A DNA stretch of 64,000 nt from Chromatiaceae bacterium (GTDB lineage: Bacteria > Pseudomonadota > Gammaproteobacteria > Chromatiales > Chromatiaceae). The stretch spans positions 124,001 through 188,000 of the forward strand of contig JACKML010000002.1 of NCBI GenBank assembly GCA_024235415.1. The letters are read 5' to 3'. How positions within the stretch are numbered: the stretch's first letter is position 1; the number at the start of each line of letters is the position of its first letter. Positions 1-9,252 of this stretch are shown here, piece after piece. Below the pieces are notes generated by a model that ran no database searches, was not told the DNA's origin, and saw only the letters and a program-made list of their open reading frames with translations. The translations under genes were made by a program, and so were the position numbers.

Positions 1-752
1 AGATCGTGCAGGAGCGCCTGGAGCGCGAATACGATCTCGATCTCATCACCACTGCACCGACCGTGGTCTACGAGGTGCTGCTGAGCGATGGCACCGAACT
101 GATGATCGACAACCCGGCCGCGCTGCCGGACCTGGGCAGGATCAGCGAGATCCGGGAACCGATCATCGAGGCCCACATCCTGGTCCCGCAGGAGCACCTG
201 GGCGCGGTGATCACCCTGTGCATCGAGAAACGCGGCTATCAGAAGAACCTGCAGTATCTCGGTGGACAGATCCAGCTGGTGTACGAACTGCCGATGAACG
301 AGGTGGTGCTCGACTTCTTCGACCGGCTCAAATCCGTCAGCCGCGGTTATGCCTCGTTCGAGTACGAGTTCAAACGCTTTCAGACGGCGTCGCTGGTCAA
401 GCTGGATATCCTGATCAATGCCGAAAAGGTCGACGCACTGTCGCTGATCGTGCATCGCGACAACGCCGAGACACGTGGCCGCGAACTGACCGAGCGGATG
501 AAAGAGATCATCCCGAGGCAGATGTTCGAGGTCGCGATTCAGGCGGCGATCGGCAGCAAGGTGATCGCCCGCTCCACGGTCAAGGCCCTGCGCAAGAACG
601 TCACCGCGAAGTGCTACGGTGGCGACGTGACGCGCAAGCGCAAGCTGTTGGAGAAACAGAAAGCCGGCAAGAAGCGCATGAAGCAGGTCGGCCGCGTCGA
701 GATCCCTCAGGAGGCCTTCCTGGCCGTCCTGCAGGTTGGAAAAGACAACTGA
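1..752 (+). CDS. lepA: Elongation factor 4 (LepA), C-terminal part, cut by window start
   Basis: The reading frame is open from the first bases, so the gene begins upstream and only about 249 C-terminal residues are present of the roughly 600 usual for LepA. LepA is a ribosome-associated translational GTPase thought to back-translocate or remodel stalled ribosomes. The GTPase domain is missing here. What is visible is the EF-G-like domain V and the LepA-specific C-terminal domain, including the basic stretch with TRKRKLLEKQKAGKKRMK that is diagnostic of the family. It is followed 55 bases later by lepB, the classical lepA-lepB pairing. Identification is secure. Confidence 0.97.
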   Translation, partial: IVQERLEREYDLDLITTAPTVVYEVLLSDGTELMIDNPAALPDLGRISEIREPIIEAHILVPQEHLGAVITLCIEKRGYQKNLQYLGGQIQLVYELPMNEVVLDFFDRLKSVSRGYASFEYEFKRFQTASLVKLDILINAEKVDALSLIVHRDNAETRGRELTERMKEIIPRQMFEVAIQAAIGSKVIARSTVKALRKNVTAKCYGGDVTRKRKLLEKQKAGKKRMKQVGRVEIPQEAFLAVLQVGKDN

Positions 753-806
753 CCGGCGGCCGCCCGGGCCGTGCGGCTGTGATCGCTATTGAGTTTGGGA
801 AGTATT

Positions 807-1646
807 ATGCAAACGACCTTGATCCTTGGTTTTTTCGCCCTGCTCGTATGGGTGGTGATGACATTCGGCATCGAGCCGGCACTGGCGCTGGCCTCCATCG
901 TATCCGGCGTGGTGTGGCTGGTGTATCGCCTGGTCAAGGGCAAGTCAGATACCACCCTGCCGACCTCGGTCGAATACGCGCGCTCATTCTTCCCGATTTT
1001 TTTGATCGTTTTGTTGCTGCGGGCCTTTTTGGTTGAACCGTTCCGTATCCCCTCCGGGTCGATGATGCCGACACTGCTGGTGGGCGACTTCATCCTGGTC
1101 AACAAGTTCACCTATGGCATCCGCATGCCGGTGACCAAGTCCAAGCTGATCGAAGTGGGCGAGCCAGCGCGCGGTGACATCGTCGTGTTTCGCTGGCCGG
1201 TCAATCCGCGCCTCGACTACATCAAGCGTGTCGTCGGTCTACCCGGCGACCGCATCCGGTACCAGAACAAGACGCTGTTCATCAACGGCGTGCCGGCACC
1301 GATCGAAGCAGTCGGACAGTACCAGCCCGAGGGCTCGGGTATGCGCGCATTGGGGTCGGTCGAGGGCAGGGAGACGCTGGGCGATGTTCAGCACGCGGTT
1401 CTGGTCAACCCCCTGGCATCGGATTTCAGTCCGTCATGCGGTTTCCTGGGTTACCGCGAGGTCGAGGTGCCCGAAGGCCACTATCTGATGGTCGGCGACA
1501 ACCGCGACGACAGCAACGACGGCCGCTGTTGGGGCTTCGTGCCGGAGGAGAATCTTGTCGGCAAGGCTTTCTTCGTATGGCTGAGCTGGGACTGGCAACG
1601 ATCAGGATTCCTGGCTCCGGGTCGGATCGGTTCCATAAGTGACTGA
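807..1646 (+). CDS. lepB: Signal peptidase I
   Basis: Membrane serine protease that removes signal peptides from exported proteins on the periplasmic face. The 279-residue protein has two N-terminal membrane segments (about 3-21 and 26-42) and a third at about 60-75, followed by the catalytic motif IPSGSMMPT with nucleophile Ser85. The general-base Lys140 lies in DYIKRVVGLPGD, and the conserved GDNRDDSNDGR box follows at about 230. I chose the ATG at 807, which has a GGGA motif a few bases upstream; an in-frame TTG at 789 is possible but less likely. It sits between lepA and the DUF4845-rnc-era genes, as in many Gammaproteobacteria. Confidence 0.97.
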   Translation: MQTTLILGFFALLVWVVMTFGIEPALALASIVSGVVWLVYRLVKGKSDTTLPTSVEYARSFFPIFLIVLLLRAFLVEPFRIPSGSMMPTLLVGDFILVNKFTYGIRMPVTKSKLIEVGEPARGDIVVFRWPVNPRLDYIKRVVGLPGDRIRYQNKTLFINGVPAPIEAVGQYQPEGSGMRALGSVEGRETLGDVQHAVLVNPLASDFSPSCGFLGYREVEVPEGHYLMVGDNRDDSNDGRCWGFVPEENLVGKAFFVWLSWDWQRSGFLAPGRIGSISD

Positions 1647-1719
1647 TGCGGCCGCTATTTTTTAGGGCAGGCGTTGAGTCTGCCGCAACATCGGTTACGC
1701 TTGTTACAGGAATAGCCTT

Positions 1720-2103
1720 ATGAAACCGAAACTTATGGCAACCAAACAGAACGGCATGACAATGATGTCGTGGCTGGTCGTGCTTGGCATCGTGGTGTTT
1801 TTCATCCTGATCGGCATCAAAATGATCCCGACCTACCTGGAAAACTATTCGATCAAACAGGTGCTGGTGAATATGGAGAACGACCGTGCCGTGCGCACAA
1901 TGTCACCGGCTGAGATGAAGGTGTCGTTTATGAAGCGACTGAAGATCAACAGCGTGTACGAATTCGATCGCAATTCCATCCAGATCAAGAAGGAAAAGAC
2001 CGGCACCCGATTCGAGGTCACCTACGAGATCCGCAAGCCGGTGGCCGGTAACGTTGCGATCGTCATGTCGTTCTCAGATTCGGCACTGATCCCCGTGCAA
2101 TGA
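1720..2103 (+). CDS. DUF4845 family membrane protein
   Basis: A 127-residue protein with one membrane segment (about 17-38) preceded by a short polar N-terminus, then a soluble domain of about 85 residues. The opening resembles a pilin-like or single-pass anchor, with QNGMTMMSWLVVLGIVVFF. Proteins of the DUF4845 family are found between lepB and rnc in many Gammaproteobacteria, which is exactly this position. No biochemical role is established to my knowledge. Its stop overlaps the start of rnc (ATGA), so the two are translationally coupled. Confidence 0.85.
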   Translation: MKPKLMATKQNGMTMMSWLVVLGIVVFFILIGIKMIPTYLENYSIKQVLVNMENDRAVRTMSPAEMKVSFMKRLKINSVYEFDRNSIQIKKEKTGTRFEVTYEIRKPVAGNVAIVMSFSDSALIPVQ

Positions 2104-2768
2104 GGCGGCTGCAGCAGCGCATCGCCTATCAGTTTAACGATCTCGGCTTACTGGAGCGTGCGCTGTCGCATCGCAGCATTGGCGCGAACAACAACGAGCG
2201 GCTGGAATTTCTGGGCGACGCCATCCTCGGCTTCGAGGTGGCTGACAATCTTTACCAAAGCGTCAGCGATGCCAACGAAGGCCAGCTGAGCCGGATGCGG
2301 GCGCACCTCGTAAAGCGCGAGACACTGGCGGAGATTGCGCGAGAGCTTCAGCTCGGAGCGATTCTCCGGCTCGGACCGGGTGAGTTGCGCAGTGGCGGAC
2401 AGACCCGGGACTCGATTCTCGCCGATGCAGTGGAGGCGATCATCGCCGCCGTCTATCTTGACGGCGGGATGGACGAGGCGCGCGCCTTGGTGCGGCGCCT
2501 GCTGGGCGACCGTCTGGCGGCCCCGACACCCGAAACCCGGCGCAAGGACCCCAAGACACGCCTGCAGGAGCACCTGCAGTCCATTGGCAAACCGCTGCCA
2601 CGTTACGATGTGGTCGACGTCCGCGGTGAACAACACGACCAGATGTTTCGCGTGGTCTGCTCGACGGCTGTTGCCGGCAACGCCGAGGGTGAAGGCGCGA
2701 GCAGGCGCAAGGCCGAGCAGGCTGCCGCGCGCAAGATGCTGGAACGACTTGAGGAAATGGACGAATGA
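2100..2768 (+). CDS. rnc: Ribonuclease III
   Basis: Double-strand-specific endoribonuclease that processes rRNA precursors and cleaves structured mRNAs. The 222-residue length is normal. The signature ERLEFLGDAILG is at about residues 35-46, and the second catalytic pair is in LADAVEAIIAAVYLDGG at about 114-130. A double-stranded-RNA-binding domain fills about 150-220, ending with the typical ASRRKAEQAAARKML. The start overlaps the upstream stop and the gene overlaps era by an ATGA, so rnc and era are coupled as in Escherichia coli. Confidence 0.97.
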   Translation: MRRLQQRIAYQFNDLGLLERALSHRSIGANNNERLEFLGDAILGFEVADNLYQSVSDANEGQLSRMRAHLVKRETLAEIARELQLGAILRLGPGELRSGGQTRDSILADAVEAIIAAVYLDGGMDEARALVRRLLGDRLAAPTPETRRKDPKTRLQEHLQSIGKPLPRYDVVDVRGEQHDQMFRVVCSTAVAGNAEGEGASRRKAEQAAARKMLERLEEMDE

Positions 2769-3652
2769 ACTATCGCAGCGGGTACGCCGTATTGGTCGGG
2801 CGGCCGAATGTGGGGAAATCGACCCTGCTCAATCGGCTGCTCGGGCAGAAACTCGCCATTACCTCGCACAAACCGCAGACCACGCGCCATCGCATCCTCG
2901 GCATCAAGAGCCGCGAGGATGGCCAGATCGTTTTTGTGGATACGCCGGGTATCCACGAACGTGGCAACAAGGCGATGAGCCACTATCTCAATCGCACGGC
3001 TCACACGGCACTGATCGATGTCGACGTCGCTGTGTTTGTGGTGCAGGCGCTGGCCTGGACCAGTGAAGACGAGCGCGTGCTGAATGCAGTGGCCAGGGCT
3101 GGAGTCCCGACGATCCTGGCGGTCAACAAGGTCGACCTGGTCGAGCCCAAGGAAAAGCTGCTGCCTTTTCTGCAGATGCTCGCGGAACGCCACGGCTTCG
3201 TTGACGTGATCCCGGTCTCGGCCAGCCGCGGCGACAATGCGGACGCCTTGACGCAGGCGGTCCTCGATCGTCTGCCCGAGGGCGAATCGGTGTTCCCCGA
3301 CGATCAGATCACCGATCGATCGGAGCGATTCTTTGCCGCCGAGCTGCTGCGTGAACAGCTGATCCGTCGTTACCATCGCGAATTGCCCTACGCGACCACC
3401 GTGGAGATCGAGCGCTTCGAGGAAGAGGACGGGCGTTACCTGATCGGGGCTGTGATCTGGGTGGAGCGCGAAGGGCAGAGGGCCATCCTCCTGGGCAAGG
3501 GTGGGCAGGCGATGAAAGAGACGGCCACCGCGGCGCGCAAGGCAATGAACGATTTCTTCCAGACACGCGTCCACCTCGAGGTCTGGATCAAGGTCAAGAA
3601 GAGCTGGTCGAGTGACGAAGCCGGCCTGTCGCGTCTGGGCTACACGGATTGA
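2765..3652 (+). CDS. era: GTPase Era
   Basis: Essential GTPase that binds 16S rRNA and helps mature the 30S subunit. The 295-residue protein shows the G1 loop GRPNVGKS (about 12-19), the switch region around KPQTTRHRILGI, G3 DTPG (about 60), G4 NKVD (about 120) and G5 SAS. The C-terminal KH domain has the GxxG loop in ILLGKGGQAMK. Its start overlaps the rnc stop, and its end overlaps or abuts recO. There is no sign of damage. Confidence 0.97.
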   Translation: MNYRSGYAVLVGRPNVGKSTLLNRLLGQKLAITSHKPQTTRHRILGIKSREDGQIVFVDTPGIHERGNKAMSHYLNRTAHTALIDVDVAVFVVQALAWTSEDERVLNAVARAGVPTILAVNKVDLVEPKEKLLPFLQMLAERHGFVDVIPVSASRGDNADALTQAVLDRLPEGESVFPDDQITDRSERFFAAELLREQLIRRYHRELPYATTVEIERFEEEDGRYLIGAVIWVEREGQRAILLGKGGQAMKETATAARKAMNDFFQTRVHLEVWIKVKKSWSSDEAGLSRLGYTD

Positions 3653-4343
3653 ACGCTTGGACCGGCACAGCCTGCAGGCCGCGTATGTATTGCACACCCG
3701 TCGCTACGGGGACAGCAGCCTGGTCGTCGACCTGCTGACACGCGAGCAGGGACGGGTGGCCTGCATCGCCAAGGGCGCGTTGCGGGCAAAAGGGGCGGCG
3801 GTACGAATTCAATCCTTTGCGCACCTGCTGGTTGAGCTCAGGGGGCGCGGCGAAGTCCTGTCGCTGTTGCGCGCTGAAGCGGCGACATCGACTGCCCAGC
3901 TCTCTGGCCGCGCCCTGTATTGCGGACTGTATATCAACGAGCTGTTGCTCAAGCTGACCGCGCGCCAGGATGCATCCACAGCGTTGTTCGACGACTATGC
4001 CCTGGCTGTACAGGGACTGGCCGCGGCATCACCGCCGGAGCCGATCCTGCGGCGTTTCGAGGTCAGCCTGCTGCAACACCTCGGACTGGGCATGGCCCTC
4101 GAAATGGACCAGGAAGGGCAGCCGATTGATGCCGCCGGCAGTTACAATTACGACATGGACAGTGGGCCGCGTCGTGTGTCTGTTGGCGGCCCGACGGCGA
4201 TTACGGGCGAGACCCTGCTGGCACTGCGCGACGGTGAATTTACGAGCGATCAGGTGGTGCGCGAAGCGAGACTGCTGATGCGCCGGGTGATCAACCATCA
4301 TCTGGATGGCCGCCCGCTGCACAGCCGCGAGTTGTTCCGCTGA
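3612..4343 (+). CDS. recO: DNA repair protein RecO
   Basis: RecO loads RecA onto single-stranded DNA with RecR (RecFOR recombinational repair). The N-terminal OB-fold is recognisable from AAYVLHTRRYGDSSL and LRGRGEVLSLLRAE, and the central ALYCGLYINELLLKL is a family hallmark. The zinc-finger cysteines seen in some homologues are absent, as in many proteobacterial RecO. The start is uncertain. The GTG at 3612, within era, has an upstream AAGAAGAG. A TTG at 3657 would begin at LDRHSLQAAYVL, closer to the N-terminus of E. coli RecO. It belongs to the rnc-era-recO-pdxJ operon. Confidence 0.93.
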   Translation: MTKPACRVWATRIERLDRHSLQAAYVLHTRRYGDSSLVVDLLTREQGRVACIAKGALRAKGAAVRIQSFAHLLVELRGRGEVLSLLRAEAATSTAQLSGRALYCGLYINELLLKLTARQDASTALFDDYALAVQGLAAASPPEPILRRFEVSLLQHLGLGMALEMDQEGQPIDAAGSYNYDMDSGPRRVSVGGPTAITGETLLALRDGEFTSDQVVREARLLMRRVINHHLDGRPLHSRELFR

Positions 4344-4371
4344 TCCGGATTCCGATAGGCGACATCATCAT

Positions 4372-5109
4372 ATGACCAACTACGAACGATTGCTCGGGGT
4401 AAACATCGATCACGTGGCCACGCTGCGTCAGGCGCGCGGCACCCGTTATCCCGAACCCATCCAGGCAGCGCTGGTGGCCGAACAGGCCGGTGCCGATTCA
4501 ATCACACTGCACCTGCGGGAAGACCGGCGCCATATCCAGGATAGGGATGTCGAGATGCTGTCGGGGATACTGCAGACACGGATGAATCTCGAGATGGCGG
4601 CCACAACCGAGATGCTGCAGATCGCCAAGCGGTTGCGCCCGGCCGATTGCTGCCTGGTGCCGGAGAAGCGCGAGGAACTGACCACCGAAGGCGGGCTGGA
4701 TGCCGCCTCGAGCATCCCGTTCCTCAAGGATTATTGCGCCGAATTGGCGGCCGCCGGTATCCGTGTATCGTTGTTTGTCGATGCCGATCCCCGGCAACTG
4801 GAGGCCGCTGTCGAGATCGGCGCGCCGGTCGTCGAGATCCACACCGGCCAGTACGCTGAAGCGCAGCACCCGGCGGCTGTAAACGAAACCCTTGGGCGAA
4901 TCGCCAATGCCGTTGCGCATGGCGTTCAGCTCGGTCTGCAGGTGAACGCCGGACACGGTCTCGACTACCACAACATCAAGGCCGTCGCGGCGATAGACGG
5001 TGTCCTTGAATTCAACATCGGACACGCCATCGTCAGCCGCGCGGTTTTCTGCGGTCTGCATCAGGCGGTGGCAGACATGAAGCGCCTGTTGCAGCCGGTT
5101 TCCGCCTGA
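4372..5109 (+). CDS. pdxJ: Pyridoxine 5'-phosphate synthase
   Basis: Condenses 3-amino-2-oxopropyl phosphate with deoxyxylulose 5-phosphate to make pyridoxine 5'-phosphate, the last ring-forming step of vitamin B6 synthesis. The 245-residue TIM-barrel protein begins LLGVNIDHVATLRQARG and contains HLREDRRHIQD and VNAGHGLDYHN, all family signatures. The ATG at 4372 fits the normal length. It is the last gene of the lepA-to-pdxJ run and converges on a hybrid kinase gene; a hairpin lies in the gap. Confidence 0.97.
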   Translation: MTNYERLLGVNIDHVATLRQARGTRYPEPIQAALVAEQAGADSITLHLREDRRHIQDRDVEMLSGILQTRMNLEMAATTEMLQIAKRLRPADCCLVPEKREELTTEGGLDAASSIPFLKDYCAELAAAGIRVSLFVDADPRQLEAAVEIGAPVVEIHTGQYAEAQHPAAVNETLGRIANAVAHGVQLGLQVNAGHGLDYHNIKAVAAIDGVLEFNIGHAIVSRAVFCGLHQAVADMKRLLQPVSA

Positions 5110-5122
5110 GGCGATCTCGCTG

Positions 5123-5144
5123 ATCCAGCGCTCAGGCGCTGGAT
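5123..5144. terminator. Inverted repeat between convergent genes
   Basis: ATCCAGCG and CGCTGGAT form a perfect 8-bp stem around a six-base loop. It lies just after pdxJ and runs into the 3' end of the opposing kinase gene. There is no clear U-tract on either side, so it may be a weak bidirectional terminator or only a 3'-end stabilising hairpin. Confidence 0.45.
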
Positions 5145-7516
5145 TCGAGGACCCGTTGCGCCGCTTTTTCCACGTGATCGATCAGGACACTGACCGTGGG
5201 CTCATCTTCGAGCGTCACCGCAGGCTGCAGGTCGTTCAGGGCGTGATAGAGCGCGGGTACCCCACACACCGCCGCGGCGCCGTGCAACCGATGCGCGAGT
5301 TGCCACAATTCGGACCAGTCGCGGCGCTCGAAGGTCTCACGCATCGTGGCCAGTGTTGCCGGAAGTTCGGCACACAATTCGTTGAAAAGTTTCGCAGCGA
5401 TGTTGATCGAGCCCCCGGAAATCCGCAGCGCCTGCGCTTCGTCGCGCACCGGCCAATCGCGCCGTGGAATGCCATGCGTGGCGGCCTTGACGAAACGCGC
5501 GGGCGAGTGACCGGATAGCAGTTCTCTGACCGCCTGATGCAGATCGTCGTCGCTGACGGGCTTGATCAGGTAACGGTGGATGCCGGCGCGCGTGATTTCG
5601 CGCTGATTCTTCTCCGCCGCGTCTGCAGTAAGTGCAACGATGGGGACCGGTCGGTCCGGATCGAGGGCGAGGATCCGGCGGGCGGCCTCGAGACCATTCA
5701 TGCGCGGCATATGGATGTCGAGAAACGCCATGTCAATGACGTTGTCCCGCGCCAGTTCCACCGCCTCGTCCCCGTCTTCGGCCGCCAGGACCTTGGCGCC
5801 CATGTCACGTAAAAGGTGGGTAATCAATTGCAGGTTGATCGGGTGGTCATCTGCCGCGAGGCATACCTTGTCGCGCAACAGGTGTTCCAGATCCACTGCA
5901 TTCCCATCACGTACCGTTGCGGAGGGCTGTTGCCGTCCGGAATATAGTGCGATGTTGCCTGTGCGCAGGCAGCCGCGGACGCTCTCCATCAGGTGTCGGT
6001 GTTGCAGTGGCTTGCTCAGACAATAGTTGGCGCCGGCCGCGGTGAACCGACTCAGCAGTTCCTCTTCCGAGCTGGAGACCAGCGCAATGACCGGCATCCG
6101 GTGCACGGCACGCAACTCCCCCAGTTGTGCCAGGCATTCCTCCACGCGCCGCTCCTCGTCGCTGCATCCCAGTGCCACCAGGGCATAGCGTGAAAGGTCG
6201 GAACTGGCAAGCCCGGTGGCCTCGTCGACCGCAAGTCCCAGATCGGTCAGCGCATTCTCGAGGGCGATACGAGAAAGGTTGTGCGGTTCAATCAACAGCA
6301 CGCGGCGGTTCAATGGCTTGACCTGGCGCGGTGGCGGTGCATCGGGGTCGCGATCGAGCCGCACGGTTACACGAAACACGGAGCCTTCGCCAACGCGGCT
6401 GCTGACGTTCACGTGGCCATGCATCGCAGTGGCCAGCGAGTGACAAATGCTCAATCCAAGCCCGGTACCACCAAACAGACGGTTGGTGGTGGCGCTCCCC
6501 TGGTCGAACGCAACGAACAGGCGTTGCTGCTCACCCAGTGGGATGCCGATACCCGTGTCACTCACTGCGAAGCTGACACTGATCCGATGCTCATCGTCTT
6601 CTTCGAGCATTACGCGCACGACGATCTCACCCTGATCCGTGAACTTGACCGCATTGCCGATCAGGTTGTTGAGAATCTGAATAATGCGTGTCTCATCGCC
6701 GACGAGATGATCGGGTACGTCGCTGTAGACCATCGAGACCAGTTCCAGGTGACGCGCATGGGCCTGCGGGGCCCACAGCGCGACCGCTGTCTCGACGCAT
6801 TCGCGCAGCTTGAAAGGTTCGTGGTTGAGCACCAGCTTTCCTGATTCGAGCTGCGAAAAATCCAGGATGTCGTCGACGATACGCAGCAAAGAGCCGGCGG
6901 ATTTCTTGATCGTTTCGACGAAATCACGTTGTTTCGTGTCCAACGTGGTCTTGCTCAACAGCCGGGTAAAACCGATGACACCGTTCATCGGTGTACGGAT
7001 CTCGTGACTCATATTGGCAAGGAATTCGGATTTCGCCCGACTGGCAAGGATCGCGCGACGCCGTGCCAGATCGAGCTCCGCATTGCGAATCTCAATCACC
7101 TCCATGCTTTCCTGCACTTCGCGGGTGGCCTGTTCTATTCGCTCCTGCATCAGGTCATGGCCGGTGGCCAGAATCTGTGCCATGCCATTAAACCCGACCT
7201 CGAGTTCGCCCAGCTCGCCGGCAGAGTTGTTGTCAACACGAGCGTCCAACTCGCCGGCCCGTACATGCTGCATGGCGCGATTGATCGCAGTGACCGGAGA
7301 CAGCACCCGACGCAGGTGCAAAATGGCGAGTATCAGCGTTGCTGCCAATCCCAGGACGACGGCCAGCATCCCGAACAACGCGGTCAACGGCTGCCCGGCG
7401 CCCAGCCACACATAGCCCCCGAACCCGAAAACGCAGAGCAAGAGGGGGCTCAGGGTGATAAGAAAACCCCGGTAATAAATACTGTCCGAGCGAAAGGGTT
7501 TCAGGAATTCGAGCAA
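5132..7516 (-). CDS. barA: BarA/GacS-type hybrid sensor histidine kinase
   Basis: A membrane sensor of about 794 residues with the full phosphorelay layout of BarA/GacS: two membrane segments near the N-terminus, HAMP linker, HisKA with the phosphorylated His in NMSHEIRTPMNG, and an HATPase domain with DTGIGIP and GGTGLGLS boxes. A first receiver-like domain appears degenerate. A second receiver has Asp in MAFLDIHMPRMNG, and a C-terminal HPt domain has LAHRLHGAAAVCG. In relatives it phosphorylates UvrY/GacA and drives the Csr/Rsm small RNAs. I prefer the TTG at 7516, which has AAAGGG upstream; the open frame reaches 7624 but would then overlap cysM. It is divergent from cysM, next to the rlmD locus as in several Gammaproteobacteria. 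Confidence 0.9.
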   Translation of the reverse strand: MLEFLKPFRSDSIYYRGFLITLSPLLLCVFGFGGYVWLGAGQPLTALFGMLAVVLGLAATLILAILHLRRVLSPVTAINRAMQHVRAGELDARVDNNSAGELGELEVGFNGMAQILATGHDLMQERIEQATREVQESMEVIEIRNAELDLARRRAILASRAKSEFLANMSHEIRTPMNGVIGFTRLLSKTTLDTKQRDFVETIKKSAGSLLRIVDDILDFSQLESGKLVLNHEPFKLRECVETAVALWAPQAHARHLELVSMVYSDVPDHLVGDETRIIQILNNLIGNAVKFTDQGEIVVRVMLEEDDEHRISVSFAVSDTGIGIPLGEQQRLFVAFDQGSATTNRLFGGTGLGLSICHSLATAMHGHVNVSSRVGEGSVFRVTVRLDRDPDAPPPRQVKPLNRRVLLIEPHNLSRIALENALTDLGLAVDEATGLASSDLSRYALVALGCSDEERRVEECLAQLGELRAVHRMPVIALVSSSEEELLSRFTAAGANYCLSKPLQHRHLMESVRGCLRTGNIALYSGRQQPSATVRDGNAVDLEHLLRDKVCLAADDHPINLQLITHLLRDMGAKVLAAEDGDEAVELARDNVIDMAFLDIHMPRMNGLEAARRILALDPDRPVPIVALTADAAEKNQREITRAGIHRYLIKPVSDDDLHQAVRELLSGHSPARFVKAATHGIPRRDWPVRDEAQALRISGGSINIAAKLFNELCAELPATLATMRETFERRDWSELWQLAHRLHGAAAVCGVPALYHALNDLQPAVTLEDEPTVSVLIDHVEKAAQRVLESSA

Positions 7517-7608
7517 GGCGATCCCTTTGTGGTCCAAGCACTGCCAAACGGCCTCGTCGCCGCGGATACTAACTCGTTTTGCCCCTGTTGATTGAGTAAA
7601 CTGGCGCA

Positions 7609-8502
7609 ATGACCTACCCAACAATTGAATCCTTCGTCGGCAACACGCCGCTGCTGCGGCTGCAGCGGCTGGCCGGCGCCACCAGCAATCACATCCTGGT
7701 CAAGCTCGAAGGCAACAACCCGGCAGGTTCGGTGAAAGACCGGCCGGCGATTTCGATGATCAGGCATGCCCAGGAGCGTGGCGAGATCAAGACCGGCGAC
7801 ACGCTGATCGAAGCGACCAGTGGCAACACCGGTATAGCGCTGGCGATGGCTGCGGCGATCCGCGGTTTCCGCATGGTGCTGATCATGCCGGAGAATCTCA
7901 GCGTTGAACGGCGCGCCTCCATGCGTGCCTATGGTGCAGAACTGATCCTGGTCACACGCGAACAGGGCATGGAAGGGGCGCGCGATCTGGCGTTGCAGAT
8001 GGAACGTGAGGGCAAGGGGAAGGTGCTCGACCAGTTCGCCAACCCCGACAACCCGCGTGCGCACTACGAGACCACGGGTCCGGAGATCTGGCGTGACACC
8101 GCAGGCAATGTCACGCACTTCGTCAGCGCAATGGGCACGACTGGCACCATTATGGGCACGGCGCGTTTTCTGCGGGAGCAGAACCCGCGGCCACAGATCA
8201 TCGGTGTGCAACCTGCGGAAGGCGCATCCATTCCCGGAATCCGCCGCTGGCCGCCCGAATATGTGCCGACGATCTTCGACGCCACGCTGGTCGACCGCGA
8301 GATGGACGTCACCCAGGACGAGGCCGAAGAGACGACCCGCCGACTGGCGGCCGAAGAGGGCATCTTCTGCGGCATATCCTCCGGCGGTGCGGTCGCGGCA
8401 GCCCTGCGCCTGTCGACCGAGGTCGAGAATGCCGTCATCGTCGCCATCATCTGCGACCGTGGTGACCGCTATCTATCCACCGGCGTCTTTCCCGCCGAAT
8501 AG
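7609..8502 (+). CDS. cysM: Cysteine synthase B
   Basis: PLP enzyme that makes cysteine (or S-sulfocysteine from thiosulfate) from O-acetylserine. The 297-residue protein has the PLP lysine in NPAGSVKDRPA, the substrate loop EATSGNTGIALA, and the phosphate-binding loop MGTTGTIMGT. The C-terminal region has ISSGGAVAAAL. Overall it matches CysM rather than CysK, notably ENLSVERRASMRAYGAEL and PGIRRWPPEY. It is divergently transcribed from the BarA-like gene and probably co-transcribed with the three genes that follow. Confidence 0.95.
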   Translation: MTYPTIESFVGNTPLLRLQRLAGATSNHILVKLEGNNPAGSVKDRPAISMIRHAQERGEIKTGDTLIEATSGNTGIALAMAAAIRGFRMVLIMPENLSVERRASMRAYGAELILVTREQGMEGARDLALQMEREGKGKVLDQFANPDNPRAHYETTGPEIWRDTAGNVTHFVSAMGTTGTIMGTARFLREQNPRPQIIGVQPAEGASIPGIRRWPPEYVPTIFDATLVDREMDVTQDEAEETTRRLAAEEGIFCGISSGGAVAAALRLSTEVENAVIVAIICDRGDRYLSTGVFPAE

Positions 8503-8517
8503 CAGAGATCCCTGAGC

Positions 8518-9252
8518 ATGCGTTTCTCGGTATTCGCACTGTCGTCGGTTCCCGACACTGACACCACGCGGCAGCTGTTCAACCTGCACGACCTCGACGA
8601 CAAGGCGGTCTCCAAGGTCCTGTTCCATCGGCGCAAGCAGCAGACCGGCTCGAGCGAGGAACTGCGCTGGGATCAACGGGCGATCGCCAGCGTCACCCTG
8701 ATTCAGCATTCGGTCGACAAGGTGCTGATCGAGTCGATCGGTCTGGCCGGGCACACCGAGCAGGACATGCTGCAGGCCTTTTTCAAGGGAGCGATGCGCG
8801 ACGGACGCATGGTGGCCTGGGACAGCGCGCGCAGCGGTGTGCCGCTGGTCCATTTTCGCAGTCTCAAGTATGCCCTCAGCTTTCCTGCCTACTGGCAGGC
8901 CTTGAAGGAACGCGATGATGTCCATGTCGACCTGCTGGACTGGCTGGCGGGACCGGATACGGATCGTCCGGGGCTGGATGAAACCGCACGCAAACTCGGC
9001 TTTCCCGGGATGTGCGCACGCACCGAAGACGACGTATACGCGGCCTGGCTGGGTGGCCGACACGACGAGGTGCGTGCCTTCAGTGAGATCACGGCGCTGA
9101 ACACCTACCTGTTGGCGCTGCGGATGTTCAGTGTCACAGGGCAGATGACGCGTCACGACAGTGCGCGGGTGCAGAACAACCTGCGTGTCGAGCTGGGCAG
9201 GCGAAGTGACAGCCACCTGGTCGATTTCCTGGGTGCCTGGAGGGTCGAATAG
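8518..9252 (+). CDS. PolB-type 3'-5' exonuclease-like protein, catalytic acids apparently lost
   Basis: A 244-residue protein resembling predicted PolB-type 3'-5' exonucleases (DNA_pol_B_exo2 family). The match is best in HVDLLDWLAG, GLDETARKLGFPG, and the helix ending LNTYLLALR. Set against the family pattern as I recall it, all three exonuclease motifs are altered. Where FDIETVPD is expected, the protein has FALSSVPD. Where NGRGFDLP is expected, it has DSARSGVP. Where YCETDVLNTYLL is expected, it has FSEITALNTYLL. If the alignment is right this is a non-catalytic member, perhaps a nucleic-acid-binding factor. It is tightly packed between cysM and rlmD, with no gap to rlmD. Confidence 0.7.
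   Translation: MRFSVFALSSVPDTDTTRQLFNLHDLDDKAVSKVLFHRRKQQTGSSEELRWDQRAIASVTLIQHSVDKVLIESIGLAGHTEQDMLQAFFKGAMRDGRMVAWDSARSGVPLVHFRSLKYALSFPAYWQALKERDDVHVDLLDWLAGPDTDRPGLDETARKLGFPGMCARTEDDVYAAWLGGRHDEVRAFSEITALNTYLLALRMFSVTGQMTRHDSARVQNNLRVELGRRSDSHLVDFLGAWRVE

Noticed and set aside
2603..3697. 364-codon minus-strand open frame opposite era and rnc
   Set aside because: It is the antisense shadow of well-identified genes, with no family resemblance.
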